Positions 1 through 5,347 of a DNA stretch of 6,258 nt are shown here, in pieces. The stretch comes from Spirochaetia bacterium (GTDB lineage: Bacteria > Spirochaetota > Spirochaetia > Treponematales > Breznakiellaceae). The notes beneath the pieces are model-generated. The model ran no database searches and was not told the DNA's origin. It worked only from the letters and a program-made list of their open reading frames with translations. Position 1 is the first letter of the stretch. Each line of letters starts with the position of its first letter. The translations under genes and the position numbers were made by a program. The DNA lies in NCBI GenBank assembly GCA_025997715.1, contig BNUY01000157.1, forward strand, positions 1 to 6,258, read 5' to 3'.

Positions 1-2
1 AT

Positions 3-620
3 TTTTCAGTTACCACATCTATAGACTTGCCGAAGTTTTTTGCCACCGCACGGATACTTAATCTGGGATTAAGTTATGAGTATTACGTATTCCATTGGAT
101 GTCCGTAGGCACGGGCTTAGGAATCAGCCCTGAAGTCAATGCCGTGACGAAAGGCGGGCGTACGGGGATAACGGTAACGGGCGCGACTACCGAAGATGCC
201 GCAATGGAAGCCGCAATCAGCAAAGCCTTGGAAGTTGTTCATATACAGGCCGGTTTATTTTTAACCATACCCTTTAATGTCCATTTCAATATTCCAAAAG
301 TTGAATGGCTTTATACCGGTCTCGGCGTTGAAATACACATTCCGGTTTCTGACCTGGGACTCGACAGTCTTCTCCCTGACGGCATAGCCGACTACTTCCC
401 CGGGGGAAGTATAAAAGGCGAAACCTTTGTCAGTATGCCTATAGACCTGGGCTTTGATTTTTCCCGTATAAAAAACAACGGTAAACCGGCGCGGAGCCGT
501 TTGCTTCTGAGGGTGGAACCTGAATTCTTTGGAGGCGGCATGGTGAGCTTGCCGATTAGTTTAGTCTGGCAAAGCAGTCTTTGGAAAGTGGCGAACGCCG
601 CAATTCCCGGCGCAAAATAA
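3..620 (+). CDS. Probable outer-membrane beta-barrel protein, 3' part (partial)
   Basis: The frame is open to the left edge of the window, so the gene begins outside it; 205 residues and the TAA stop are visible. I do not recognise a named family. The sequence has many stretches of alternating polar and hydrophobic or aromatic residues, such as LGLSYEYYVFHWMSVGTGLG, LFLTIPFNVHFNI, TFVSMPIDLGFDF and MVSLPISLVW. They are separated by Gly/Asp/Asn-rich turns, as in outer-membrane beta-barrels. There is no cysteine in the visible part and no long hydrophobic helix. The C-terminus is not the terminal aromatic residue usual in proteobacterial barrels. A TTG at 27 could serve as a start, but the reading frame and strand pattern continue upstream of it, so a truncated view is more likely. 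The next gene follows after 59 bases in the same direction and may share its transcript. The barrel assignment is an inference from residue pattern only. Confidence 0.6.
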   Translation, partial: FSVTTSIDLPKFFATARILNLGLSYEYYVFHWMSVGTGLGISPEVNAVTKGGRTGITVTGATTEDAAMEAAISKALEVVHIQAGLFLTIPFNVHFNIPKVEWLYTGLGVEIHIPVSDLGLDSLLPDGIADYFPGGSIKGETFVSMPIDLGFDFSRIKNNGKPARSRLLLRVEPEFFGGGMVSLPISLVWQSSLWKVANAAIPGAK

Positions 621-679
621 AGAAGTGGAATTAAACAAACTTTGTCGGCGGGACGTTAAAACCGCAAAGGAGTGTTCAT

Positions 680-1342
680 ATGAAGAGAAACAGAAAAGGG
701 AGCGGAGCTTTTGGCACAAAAGCCATGCTCATGGCGGGAATGCTGGCGGCAGCGCTGGCATTTGGATTGGTTCTGGCGGGGTGCGACCCCGGCGGCGGTG
801 ATGATGACCGCTCGGCGGCGGACATTCTGGGAGCTATGGTTGACAGACTGGATTCGGCAACTGTAGGGGATTGGACTGACTGGTATGCCGATAAATCGTT
901 CACTGCTAAGGAAAAGCAAAACCTTTATAACTACTTGAACGAACATCTGGGCGAAGCAAACGAAGAAACACAGAACTTTTGGATGGACCTATTCGATGAA
1001 TGGGGGTTTTTTGAGGAAGGCGGCGAAGGCACTGACCCCACTCCTCCCGGCGGCGAAACGCTCGATGGCACGAGATACGAGGCCGGAACCGGTACGGTCA
1101 CTCAGTTATTCTTTTCGGGGCCCGGCACGTTTACCCTTGCAAAGCTGAGGAGCGGGGACATGGTGGTATACATTGAAGGAACCTACACCAAAAACGGCAA
1201 CAACCTCACGTTCACCACAACAGAGTTTGGTGACGCAGATCAAGACACGTATCGCAGTTTCACCGGAACGCTTTCAGCCGACTATGCAACGCTTACGCTT
1301 TCGTTGGGAGAGACATTAACACGGCCAAGTGGCGGACACTAA
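680..1342 (+). CDS. Small lipoprotein with helical N-terminal and beta-rich C-terminal parts
   Basis: This is a complete 220-residue protein. The ATG is preceded by AAAGGAG (666-672) at a 7-base spacing. Residues 1-34 form a type II signal peptide: a basic start (MKRNRKG), a hydrophobic core (about 15-33) and the lipobox LAGC, with the lipidated cysteine at C35. After a Gly/Asp-rich linker, residues 44-112 look helical and acidic with many Trp and Phe residues. A low-complexity Gly/Pro/Glu linker (about 113-127) leads to a C-terminal beta-rich domain. Its EGTYTKNGNNLTFTTTE and GTLSADYATLTL segments resemble the lipocalin-like repeat domains common in treponemal lipoproteins. It should be exported and anchored to a membrane by lipid. 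The +2 residue is Asp, an inner-membrane retention signal in E. coli, but spirochaete sorting rules differ. Its function is unknown. It follows a probable envelope protein and ends at a strong terminator. Confidence 0.85.
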   Translation: MKRNRKGSGAFGTKAMLMAGMLAAALAFGLVLAGCDPGGGDDDRSAADILGAMVDRLDSATVGDWTDWYADKSFTAKEKQNLYNYLNEHLGEANEETQNFWMDLFDEWGFFEEGGEGTDPTPPGGETLDGTRYEAGTGTVTQLFFSGPGTFTLAKLRSGDMVVYIEGTYTKNGNNLTFTTTEFGDADQDTYRSFTGTLSADYATLTLSLGETLTRPSGGH

Positions 1343-1372
1343 CTAATTGGCAGCGCAGTAGAGAGCGAGGAT

Positions 1373-1401
1373 GCCCCGTCGGTAACGGCGGGGCTTTTTT
1401 T
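1373..1401 (+). terminator. Rho-independent terminator after the lipoprotein gene
   Basis: The arms GCCCCGTCG (1373-1381) and CGGCGGGGC (1386-1394) form a 9-bp stem with one T-G wobble, closed by a GTAA loop of the GNRA type. Seven T residues (1395-1401) follow directly. It lies 31 bases after the lipoprotein stop codon and ends the + strand transcript. On the - strand the hairpin is not followed by a T-run, so it is not a good terminator for the ATPase gene that ends at 1413. Confidence 0.92.
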
Positions 1402-1412
1402 CAAAAGGCACC

Positions 1413-2606
1413 CTACGAGAGCAGCCAATCAAAGGCATTTACGTGCTGTATCCCGTTATACGAGGAAACCGGAAAATAATCGGCGGTAATGAGATATTTG
1501 GGATTATGGTCGGCGATGGCATCAAGGGGCGCAAGCTCGCGTTTCAGTGTAGCCGGATCCAAAACGGTAAGCGCGGCCTGATAGTATTCGCATCTGTCGT
1601 TTTTTGCAGCCACAAAATCAACCTCGGCGGCGCCGACCTTGCCGATATATACCGTATATCCCCGGCGGATAAGTTCAAGATATATAACATTTTCTAAAAT
1701 ATGTCCGGCATCGGTATTCGTGCTGCCCAGCAAAAAAGAACGCAGACCGATATCTACGAGATAGTATTTTTCGAGGGTCTTCAAATACTGCTTGCCTTTC
1801 ACATCATACCGCCCGGCTTTATAGAGAATAAAGCTATCTGTGAGGGCATCGAGATAGTGTTCGATTGTCTGCGGCGTTATCTTTCTGCCATCCGTTGCGA
1901 GCGTGTTTTTTATTTTATTGACCGACACTTCGTTCCCGATATTGTTAAACATAAATTTTATGACATTTTCGAGTTGCATCACGTCTACATTTTTTTTGTT
2001 TTCGATAACATCTTTCAAAAGCACCGTGCTGTAAAGCCCGCGCAGATAGTCATTTATCTGGTCTTTATTATTCTGTAAGGCCAGCGTATACGGAAACGAG
2101 CTATTCTCGATATAGCTACGGTATAGTTCCGGTACATTTGATTTATCGGGAAATGCCGACACATATTCTTTGAATGACAGGGGCAGCATTTGGATTGTCA
2201 CATAGCGCCCGGACAGCATGGTTGCCCATTCCCCCGACAAAACACGCGAATTGGAACCGGTTAAATACAAATCAACGTTTTTCTTGATAAATAAACTATT
2301 TGCGGCTTTTTGGAAGTCCGGCACGTTTTGAATTTCATCCAAAAAGACATAGTTCATCTTGTCGGGAACAAGCCGGGTTTTTATTGTATTGTGCAAAACG
2401 GTATAATCCAACAATGCCGCGTTATCCACATCCTCAAAATTGATGTTTTGTATTTGGTTAGGGGCGACACCATTATTGAGCAAGTATTCCTGAAAAAGCT
2501 GGAACAGAGTGGACTTGCCGCAACGTCTGACTCCGGTGATGATTTTGATGAGTTGCGTATCCTTGAATCCAATTAATTTCTAGACGTAATACGGACGGTC
2601 TATCAT
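1413..2606 (-). pseudogene. AAA (AAA_14)/DUF4143 family ATPase interrupted by an in-frame TAG at codon 9
   Basis: Read from the ATG at 2604-2606 the frame gives MIDRPYYV, then TAG (2580-2582), then KLIGFKDTQLIKIITGVRRC and an uninterrupted frame to 1413, 397 codons in all. The family signature spans the stop: Walker A GVRRCGKST at codons 25-33 (2508-2534), Walker B YVFLDEIQNV (D90, E91) and sensor-like LYLTGSNS. The C-terminal DUF4143 domain has a PD-(D/E)XK-like pattern: ILENVIYLEL (E305), EVDFVA (D330) and YYQA (Q343). Such proteins are predicted ATPases of unknown role, often in many copies and often near toxin-antitoxin genes. The next usable start after the stop is TTG at 2481-2483 (product 356 residues), which would lack Walker A. 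No ATG, GTG or TTG lies in frame between the stop and Walker A. One G-to-T change (GAG to TAG) would explain the break, since Glu is common there. A rare ATT start at 2571-2573 or a sequencing error cannot be excluded. Promoter and ribosome binding site are intact. Confidence 0.85.
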
Positions 2607-2611
2607 AGAAG

Positions 2612-2616
2612 CTCCT
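2612..2616 (-). promoter_or_regulatory. Ribosome binding site of the ATPase gene
   Basis: AGGAG on the - strand lies five bases before the ATG at 2604-2606. It decides the original start of the ATPase gene, and so shows that the TAG at codon 9 lies inside the reading frame rather than upstream of it. Confidence 0.75.
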
Positions 2617-2627
2617 ACTTTTCTTTG

Positions 2628-2656
2628 ATTATATATAAAAACTTGTGTTTTGTCAA
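2628..2656 (-). promoter_or_regulatory. Consensus sigma-70 promoter of the ATPase gene
   Basis: On the - strand TTGACA (2651-2656) and TATAAT (2628-2633) match both consensus hexamers exactly and are separated by 17 bases. Transcription would start near 2621, giving a short leader that carries the AGGAG site and then the ATG at 2606. The promoter shows no sign of decay although the gene carries an early stop. Confidence 0.85.
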
Positions 2657-2657
2657 T

Positions 2658-2727
2658 AGTTTTATCGCTTTAGACGAGAAAACTTTATGAAAAATGAGAG
2701 TTTTATGTGATTAGCCGAGAAACTTTT
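2658..2727. repeat. Two imperfect 29-bp direct repeats beside the ATPase promoter
   Basis: Copy 1 (2658-2686) and copy 2 (2699-2727) both begin AGTTTTAT and share TTAG and CGAGAAA; 22 of 29 positions agree without gaps. The start-to-start distance is 41 bases, close to four helical turns. Each copy has inverted ends (AGTTTT with AAAACT in copy 1, AGTTT with AAACT in copy 2). Copy 1 begins one base beyond the -35 hexamer of the ATPase promoter. The position and helical phasing suggest paired protein-binding sites, but this is inference. Confidence 0.55.
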
Positions 2728-2728
2728 G

Positions 2729-2839
2729 TTAAATTGCCGCGATATGCCTCGTCAGCACTTCCGTGTGGTCGGCGAAAACTACGACGGTGTGCTTTTCATG
2801 GGCGGACAGCTTGCCATCGGCGGTAAGGAACTGTCTTTT
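2729..2839 (-). pseudogene. Possible 3' remnant of an unknown gene
   Basis: On the - strand, 36 codons ending in TAA (2729-2731) are bounded upstream by another TAA (2840-2842). They read KRQFLTADGKLSAHEKHTVV followed by VFADHTEVLTRHIAAI. There is no start codon with a binding site. The residue make-up and the G/C bias at third positions look like the C-terminal end of a real protein, unlike the AT-rich surroundings. The opposite strand is also open in the aligned frame, so the coding strand is uncertain. I do not recognise the protein. Confidence 0.25.
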
Positions 2840-2873
2840 TTACTGACATATCAGCATACTTGCCACCCGTCAG

Positions 2874-2904
2874 GTGGAGGAAACCTCCACAAAGGGCGTA
2901 GCCC
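2874..2904. repeat. Two adjacent micro-hairpins with 3-base loops
   Basis: GTGGAGG-aaa-CCTCCAC (2874-2890) has perfect 7-bp arms. GGGC-gta-GCCC (2894-2904) follows after three bases with perfect 4-bp arms. Neither is followed directly by a T-run long enough for a clear terminator. Confidence 0.6.
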
Positions 2905-2927
2905 GACTGGGGTTTTTCGTAGGCCAA

Positions 2928-2941
2928 GCCGCTACTGCGGC
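2928..2941. repeat. Micro-hairpin GCCGC-tact-GCGGC
   Basis: A perfect 5-bp inverted repeat with a 4-base loop. It directly precedes the first copy of the 19-base hairpin repeat at 2942 and belongs to the same GC-rich cluster. Confidence 0.5.
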
Positions 2942-2998
2942 GTCAGACCTTTGGTCTGCGCGTATAGCGTATGTTATGTGTCAGACCGAAGGTCTGCG
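2942..2998. repeat. Two copies of a 19-base hairpin repeat
   Basis: The unit GTCAGACC-nnn-GGTCTGCG occurs at 2942-2960 (loop TTT) and 2980-2998 (loop GAA). Within each, CAGACC and GGTCTG are perfect 6-bp arms. The two copies differ only in the three loop bases and lie 38 bases apart start to start. Identical arms with a variable loop point to a repeat family, and a related hairpin with CGAACC/GGTTCG arms lies in the toxin gene. Confidence 0.7.
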
Positions 2999-3034
2999 TT
3001 TGGGCACACTTTACGCTTTGCTTTTACTATTATT

Positions 3035-3367
3035 TTAATTTCCTCTTAAAATATTTATCCAATCCCTTTTGTTATATAAGAATCTAACGAGTCTTACTGT
3101 TTGTTTCTTTTCATTTACACTATAATATACTACATAATTTTTGACTTTTATTGCTCTCAAATTCAATGCTGCAATCAATTCATCTTTAATTATTGGTCTA
3201 ACCGTAGGTGTTTCCTTCAAATATTCCAATTTCTGTTTTACTTCTTTCATTAAATTTTCTGCCGCCGCGAACCTATGGTTCGATGATGCTTCCAAATTTT
3301 CTTTTATATATTGGTACGTTGAATCAATATCATCATCAAATAATTTTGAGAAAATTAATCCGTACAT
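3035..3367 (-). CDS. RelE/ParE superfamily toxin
   Basis: This 110-residue protein has the layout of small RelE/ParE-fold toxins: an N-terminal strand (YGLIFSKLFDDDI), two helices (about 13-52, with YQYIKENLE and AAENLMKEVKQKLEYL), then strands with LNLRAIKVKNYVVYY and TVRLVRFLYNKRDW. The conserved NYVVYY and LYNKRDW motifs are typical of the RelE-type branch, whose members usually cleave mRNA on the ribosome; ParE-like gyrase poisoning cannot be ruled out. The ATG (3365-3367) follows the antitoxin TGA without a gap, which suggests translational coupling, and no strong binding site precedes it. Residues 29-33 (SNHRF) are encoded almost exactly by a perfect micro-hairpin (3268-3282) and look like an insertion in the loop between the helices, where relatives usually have a short LEAP-x-AA link. 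Whether the toxin is still active is unknown. Codon use is AT-rich compared with the GC-rich genes to the right, suggesting acquisition. Confidence 0.88.
   Translation of the reverse strand: MYGLIFSKLFDDDIDSTYQYIKENLEASSNHRFAAAENLMKEVKQKLEYLKETPTVRPIIKDELIAALNLRAIKVKNYVVYYSVNEKKQTVRLVRFLYNKRDWINILRGN
3268..3282. repeat. Micro-hairpin inside the toxin gene
   Basis: CGAACC-tat-GGTTCG is a perfect 6-bp inverted repeat with a 3-base loop, 15 bases long. It has the same size and the same ACC-nnn-GGT core as the two hairpins at 2944-2958 and 2982-2996. Fifteen bases keep the toxin reading frame open and account for five residues. Confidence 0.65.
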
Positions 3368-3631
3368 TCATTCACCACTATATTTATTCAATTTTTTCAT
3401 CATTTCTTCTTCAGACACTGTTTCCCCATTATTTATTTGATTTATTCCATCAATCAATTTTTTATATAAATCTATCCTGCCAGAAAGTTCATTATAGGCA
3501 TCAATGCTCATAACAGCTAAATCACCTATGCCATTTTTTGTAATGAATATAGGTTCCTTATATTGATGACAAAATTGGGAAACTTCTCCATATTTATTCC
3601 TCAAATCAGCACTTTTCCGTATTTCCGGCAT
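3368..3631 (-). CDS. Phd/YefM family antitoxin
   Basis: This 87-residue protein has a typical YefM/Phd N-terminal DNA-binding and dimer domain. It begins MPEIRKSADLRNKYGEVSQF and continues with a KEPIFITKNGIGDLAVMSIDAYNEL segment, matching the family pattern of a short strand, the S-DLRN helix, then the ITKNG and VMS strands. The acidic C-terminal tail (about 55-87, with NNGETVSEEEMMKKL) should wrap and neutralise the toxin. The start is the ATG at 3629-3631, with AGGAG (3638-3642) six bases upstream. It is the first gene of a two-gene operon and its stop codon directly abuts the toxin start. Such antitoxins bind their own promoter, and a perfect palindrome lies there (3662-3685). Codon use is AT-rich. 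Confidence 0.9.
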   Translation of the reverse strand: MPEIRKSADLRNKYGEVSQFCHQYKEPIFITKNGIGDLAVMSIDAYNELSGRIDLYKKLIDGINQINNGETVSEEEMMKKLNKYSGE

Positions 3632-3661
3632 AAATTTCTCCTAAAAATGGTCTCAATCCTA

Positions 3662-3685
3662 AATATATCATTATTTTGATATATT
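3662..3685. promoter_or_regulatory. Palindromic operator in the toxin-antitoxin promoter
   Basis: AATATATCA (3662-3670) and TGATATATT (3677-3685) are perfect 9-bp inverted arms around a 6-base centre. The palindrome fills the spacer and covers the -10 hexamer, so a bound antitoxin or toxin-antitoxin complex would block RNA polymerase. This is the usual autoregulation of YefM/Phd-type operons; binding itself is inferred. Confidence 0.7.
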
Positions 3686-3690
3686 GTCAA
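3662..3690 (-). promoter_or_regulatory. Sigma-70 promoter of the toxin-antitoxin operon
   Basis: On the - strand TTGACA (3685-3690) is an exact -35 consensus and TATATT (3662-3667) a good -10, separated by 17 bases. The start of transcription would be near 3655, followed by AGGAG (3638-3642) and the antitoxin ATG. Confidence 0.82.
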
Positions 3691-3758
3691 GTAAAAACTC
3701 AAGAATTCCTTTTATGTAATTCCTTATATCGAATAATACGCTCTGGGTATTTGATTTA

Positions 3759-3774
3759 TTCGCGAACATTCGCG
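3759..3774. repeat. Short palindrome upstream of the NFACT gene
   Basis: CGCGAA (3761-3766) and TTCGCG (3769-3774) form perfect 6-bp arms with a 2-base centre, and TTCGCG also occurs as a direct repeat (3759-3764 and 3769-3774). It lies about 50 bases before the NFACT start, in the interval that must hold the NFACT promoter. I could not identify convincing -35 and -10 hexamers there. Confidence 0.35.
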
Positions 3775-3805
3775 GACCCTATTCTTTATTGATATTTTCG
3801 TTCCT

Positions 3806-3812
3806 AAAGGAG
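3806..3812 (+). promoter_or_regulatory. Ribosome binding site of the NFACT gene
   Basis: AAAGGAG lies 12 bases before the ATG at 3825-3827, a longer gap than usual. It supports the ATG over the in-frame TTG at 3789, which lies upstream of the site. Confidence 0.6.
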
Positions 3813-3824
3813 TATAGTTACCCC

Positions 3825-5279
3825 ATGTCCCTGAACTGGAAGGAAATCAATCTCATCCTCACCGAACTGGATTTGCCCGGCTGTCAGATACAAAAGTTGA
3901 TGCAGCCTGCCTACGATGTGCTGAGCCTGCAGCTCTACGGAAAGGGGGCGGCAAAGAATGTTCTCATTGCGCTGAGCCCCGGCGCCTGCCGTATCCATGA
4001 AACCTTCCGGGGGGTCCCCAAAAGCGATAGGCCCCTGCGGTTTGCGGAATTTTGCAAGTCACGGCTGGTGAACGGCTGGATTGAAGCGGCGGAACAACTG
4101 GGTGATAACCGGATTGTCCGGCTCTTGATCCGCCAAGGGAAGAACCACTTCCGGCTTTACGCCCGGCTTTGGTCCAACGCCGCCAATGTGGTGGTCACCG
4201 ATGAAAACGGGCTGATACTGGACGCCATGCGGCGGCTTCCCAAGCGGGGAGAGGTGACCGGGGGACACTATACGCCGGAAACGGCCCTGAGCGGGGAACC
4301 CCGGCTTGTGGTCCCGGAACGTCCGGTCCGGGAGTATGCAATCCGGGAATTTTCCCCGGAAATTGACTCGGCCCAATCCTTTAACGCAAAGATTGACGCC
4401 TATTATGCGGAGCACGGGGGAGCCTTATCCCTGGAGGCGCTCCGGGAACAGGCCCGGCGGAGTTATGAAGGGCGGATAGGCCGGTTGACGGCTTCCCTGG
4501 AGCGGCTTAGGGAGAAAGCGGGGGATTTCGGGGCGGCGGAACGGTTGAAGGAGTACGGGGACATCATCATGGCAAACCTTTCTTCTATTAAGTTAGGAGA
4601 TTCCTGGCTGGAGGCGGATAATTTCTACGCCGGAGGGGAACGGGTACGGATAACACTGGACCCCCGGAAAAGCCCCGCCGCCCAAGGAGAGGTCTACTAC
4701 GAACAGTATCGCAAGGCGAAAAATGGCCTTGCGGATGTGCAGGAGGAGATTGCCGCCGGGGAAGCGGCAAAGGCAGCTCTGGAGACTACCCTGGCAAGGC
4801 TACTGGAGGAGACTAACCCCTTGGCCCTTCACCGGCTGCTTAAAAACGGTGCGGAACGGCCCCCGGCTAAGGCCGACAGCAAACGTCCGGGGCTTTCCTT
4901 CCGGCGCAAGGATTGGCTCATCATCGTGGGGCGGGACGCCTCGGAAAACGACGAGCTTTTGCGGCGGCATGTTAAGGGGAACGATCTCTGGCTCCATGCC
5001 CGGGATTACCCCGGTTCCTACGTGTTTATTAAACAGCGGGCCGGTAAGTCCGTGCCCCTGGACATCCTTCTGGACGCGGGGAATCTGGCTATTTTTTATT
5101 CCAAGGGCCGTAACAATGGTGAGGCGGACCTTTTCTACACCCCGGTCAAATTCCTCCGGCGCGCGAAGAACGGGCCCAAGGGGCTGGTGATACCGACCCA
5201 GGAAAAAAACCTCCATGTGAAGGTGGAGGAGATTCGTTTGAAGGAATTGGAAGGCTGCCGGATTGAAAAACAGAAATAA
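3825..5279 (+). CDS. rqcH: NFACT family protein, RqcH-like ribosome quality control factor
   Basis: The protein has 484 residues. Order: NFACT-N domain (about 1-175, with WKEINLILTELDLPGCQIQK, LIALSPGACRIHET and VVVTDENGLILDAMRRLP), a charged central part likely forming coiled coil (about 205-340), and NFACT-R domain (about 360-460, with VGRDASENDELLRRHVKGND, LWLHARDYPGSYVFIK and AIFYSKGRN). RqcH binds 50S subunits with stuck peptidyl-tRNA and recruits alanyl-tRNA to add alanine tails that mark the chain for degradation; older annotations call it fibronectin-binding. It is shorter than the B. subtilis protein (about 570), mainly in the middle and C-terminus. The paired Asp-Arg needed for tRNA binding in B. 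subtilis (D97, R98) aligns by eye to N95-R96 in GDNRIV, and the usual PGSH motif reads PGSY (396-399). ATG 3825 is chosen because the N-terminus then matches the family and a binding site precedes it. Family assignment is firm; activity is inferred. Confidence 0.9.
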   Translation: MSLNWKEINLILTELDLPGCQIQKLMQPAYDVLSLQLYGKGAAKNVLIALSPGACRIHETFRGVPKSDRPLRFAEFCKSRLVNGWIEAAEQLGDNRIVRLLIRQGKNHFRLYARLWSNAANVVVTDENGLILDAMRRLPKRGEVTGGHYTPETALSGEPRLVVPERPVREYAIREFSPEIDSAQSFNAKIDAYYAEHGGALSLEALREQARRSYEGRIGRLTASLERLREKAGDFGAAERLKEYGDIIMANLSSIKLGDSWLEADNFYAGGERVRITLDPRKSPAAQGEVYYEQYRKAKNGLADVQEEIAAGEAAKAALETTLARLLEETNPLALHRLLKNGAERPPAKADSKRPGLSFRRKDWLIIVGRDASENDELLRRHVKGNDLWLHARDYPGSYVFIKQRAGKSVPLDILLDAGNLAIFYSKGRNNGEADLFYTPVKFLRRAKNGPKGLVIPTQEKNLHVKVEEIRLKELEGCRIEKQK

Positions 5280-5292
5280 TGCGGCCTTTTAC

Positions 5293-5321
5293 TTGCAGAT
5301 CACCGGCCGGTAGTTTAGAAT
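5293..5321 (+). promoter_or_regulatory. Possible promoter of the exonuclease gene with central palindrome
   Basis: TTGCAG (5293-5298) and TAGAAT (5316-5321) are separated by 17 bases; the -10 matches five of six consensus bases but the -35 only three. The perfect 10-bp palindrome ACCGGCCGGT (5302-5311) sits in the middle of the spacer and might be an operator. The exonuclease may instead be read with the NFACT gene, since only 68 bases separate them and no terminator is visible. Confidence 0.3.
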
Positions 5322-5347
5322 TAGCGCAGGGGAGCTTCAGTATCCTA

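Larger units (their letters stand above)
2607..3034. other. 428-base non-coding stretch between toxin and ATPase genes
   Basis: No convincing gene is present. From left to right it holds the ATPase leader and promoter, the two 29-bp direct repeats, a possible coding remnant (2729-2839), and a GC-rich run of very short perfect hairpins (2874-2998). The last part before the toxin stop (about 2999-3034) is T-rich on the + strand. No convincing terminator for the toxin operon is visible. GGGCTACGCCC followed by TTT on the - strand (2891-2904) and CCC-gact-GGGG followed by five T on the + strand (2902-2917) are too weak to call. Confidence 0.7.

Noticed and set aside
1443..2078. Rightward open frames opposite the ATPase gene
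   Set aside because: They are shadows of the - strand ATPase frame, which carries clear family motifs; their translations show none.
2580..2582. TAG read as pyrrolysine or as a recoded sense codon
   Set aside because: TAG ends the exonuclease and aspS genes at sensible places, the ATPase family has no special residue here, and no pyl genes are in view.
2942..2998. Two similar hairpin repeats as a minimal CRISPR array
   Set aside because: Only two units, 19 bases long with variable bases in the middle of the unit, a spacing of 19 bases and no cas gene. A true CRISPR repeat would be constant with variable spacers outside it.
2726..3049. Rightward open frame of 107 codons across the hairpin cluster
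   Set aside because: It begins with TTG without a binding site, and most of its length is translated hairpin repeats (Arg, Cys, Gly and Ser rich). It runs into the toxin 3' end on the other strand.
3789..3824. Upstream TTG start for the NFACT gene
   Set aside because: The extra 12 residues do not resemble the family start and would place the AAAGGAG site inside the coding region.
4723..5216. Long open frames on both strands overlapping the NFACT gene
   Set aside because: They lie within the NFACT-R coding region, are rich in Arg, Pro and Gly as expected of GC-rich shadow frames, and have no family motifs.
5279..5347. Upstream ATG start for the exonuclease gene
   Set aside because: The additional 23 residues do not match the family, which normally starts a few residues before the DFET motif; a better-placed ATG with a purine-rich site exists at 5348.
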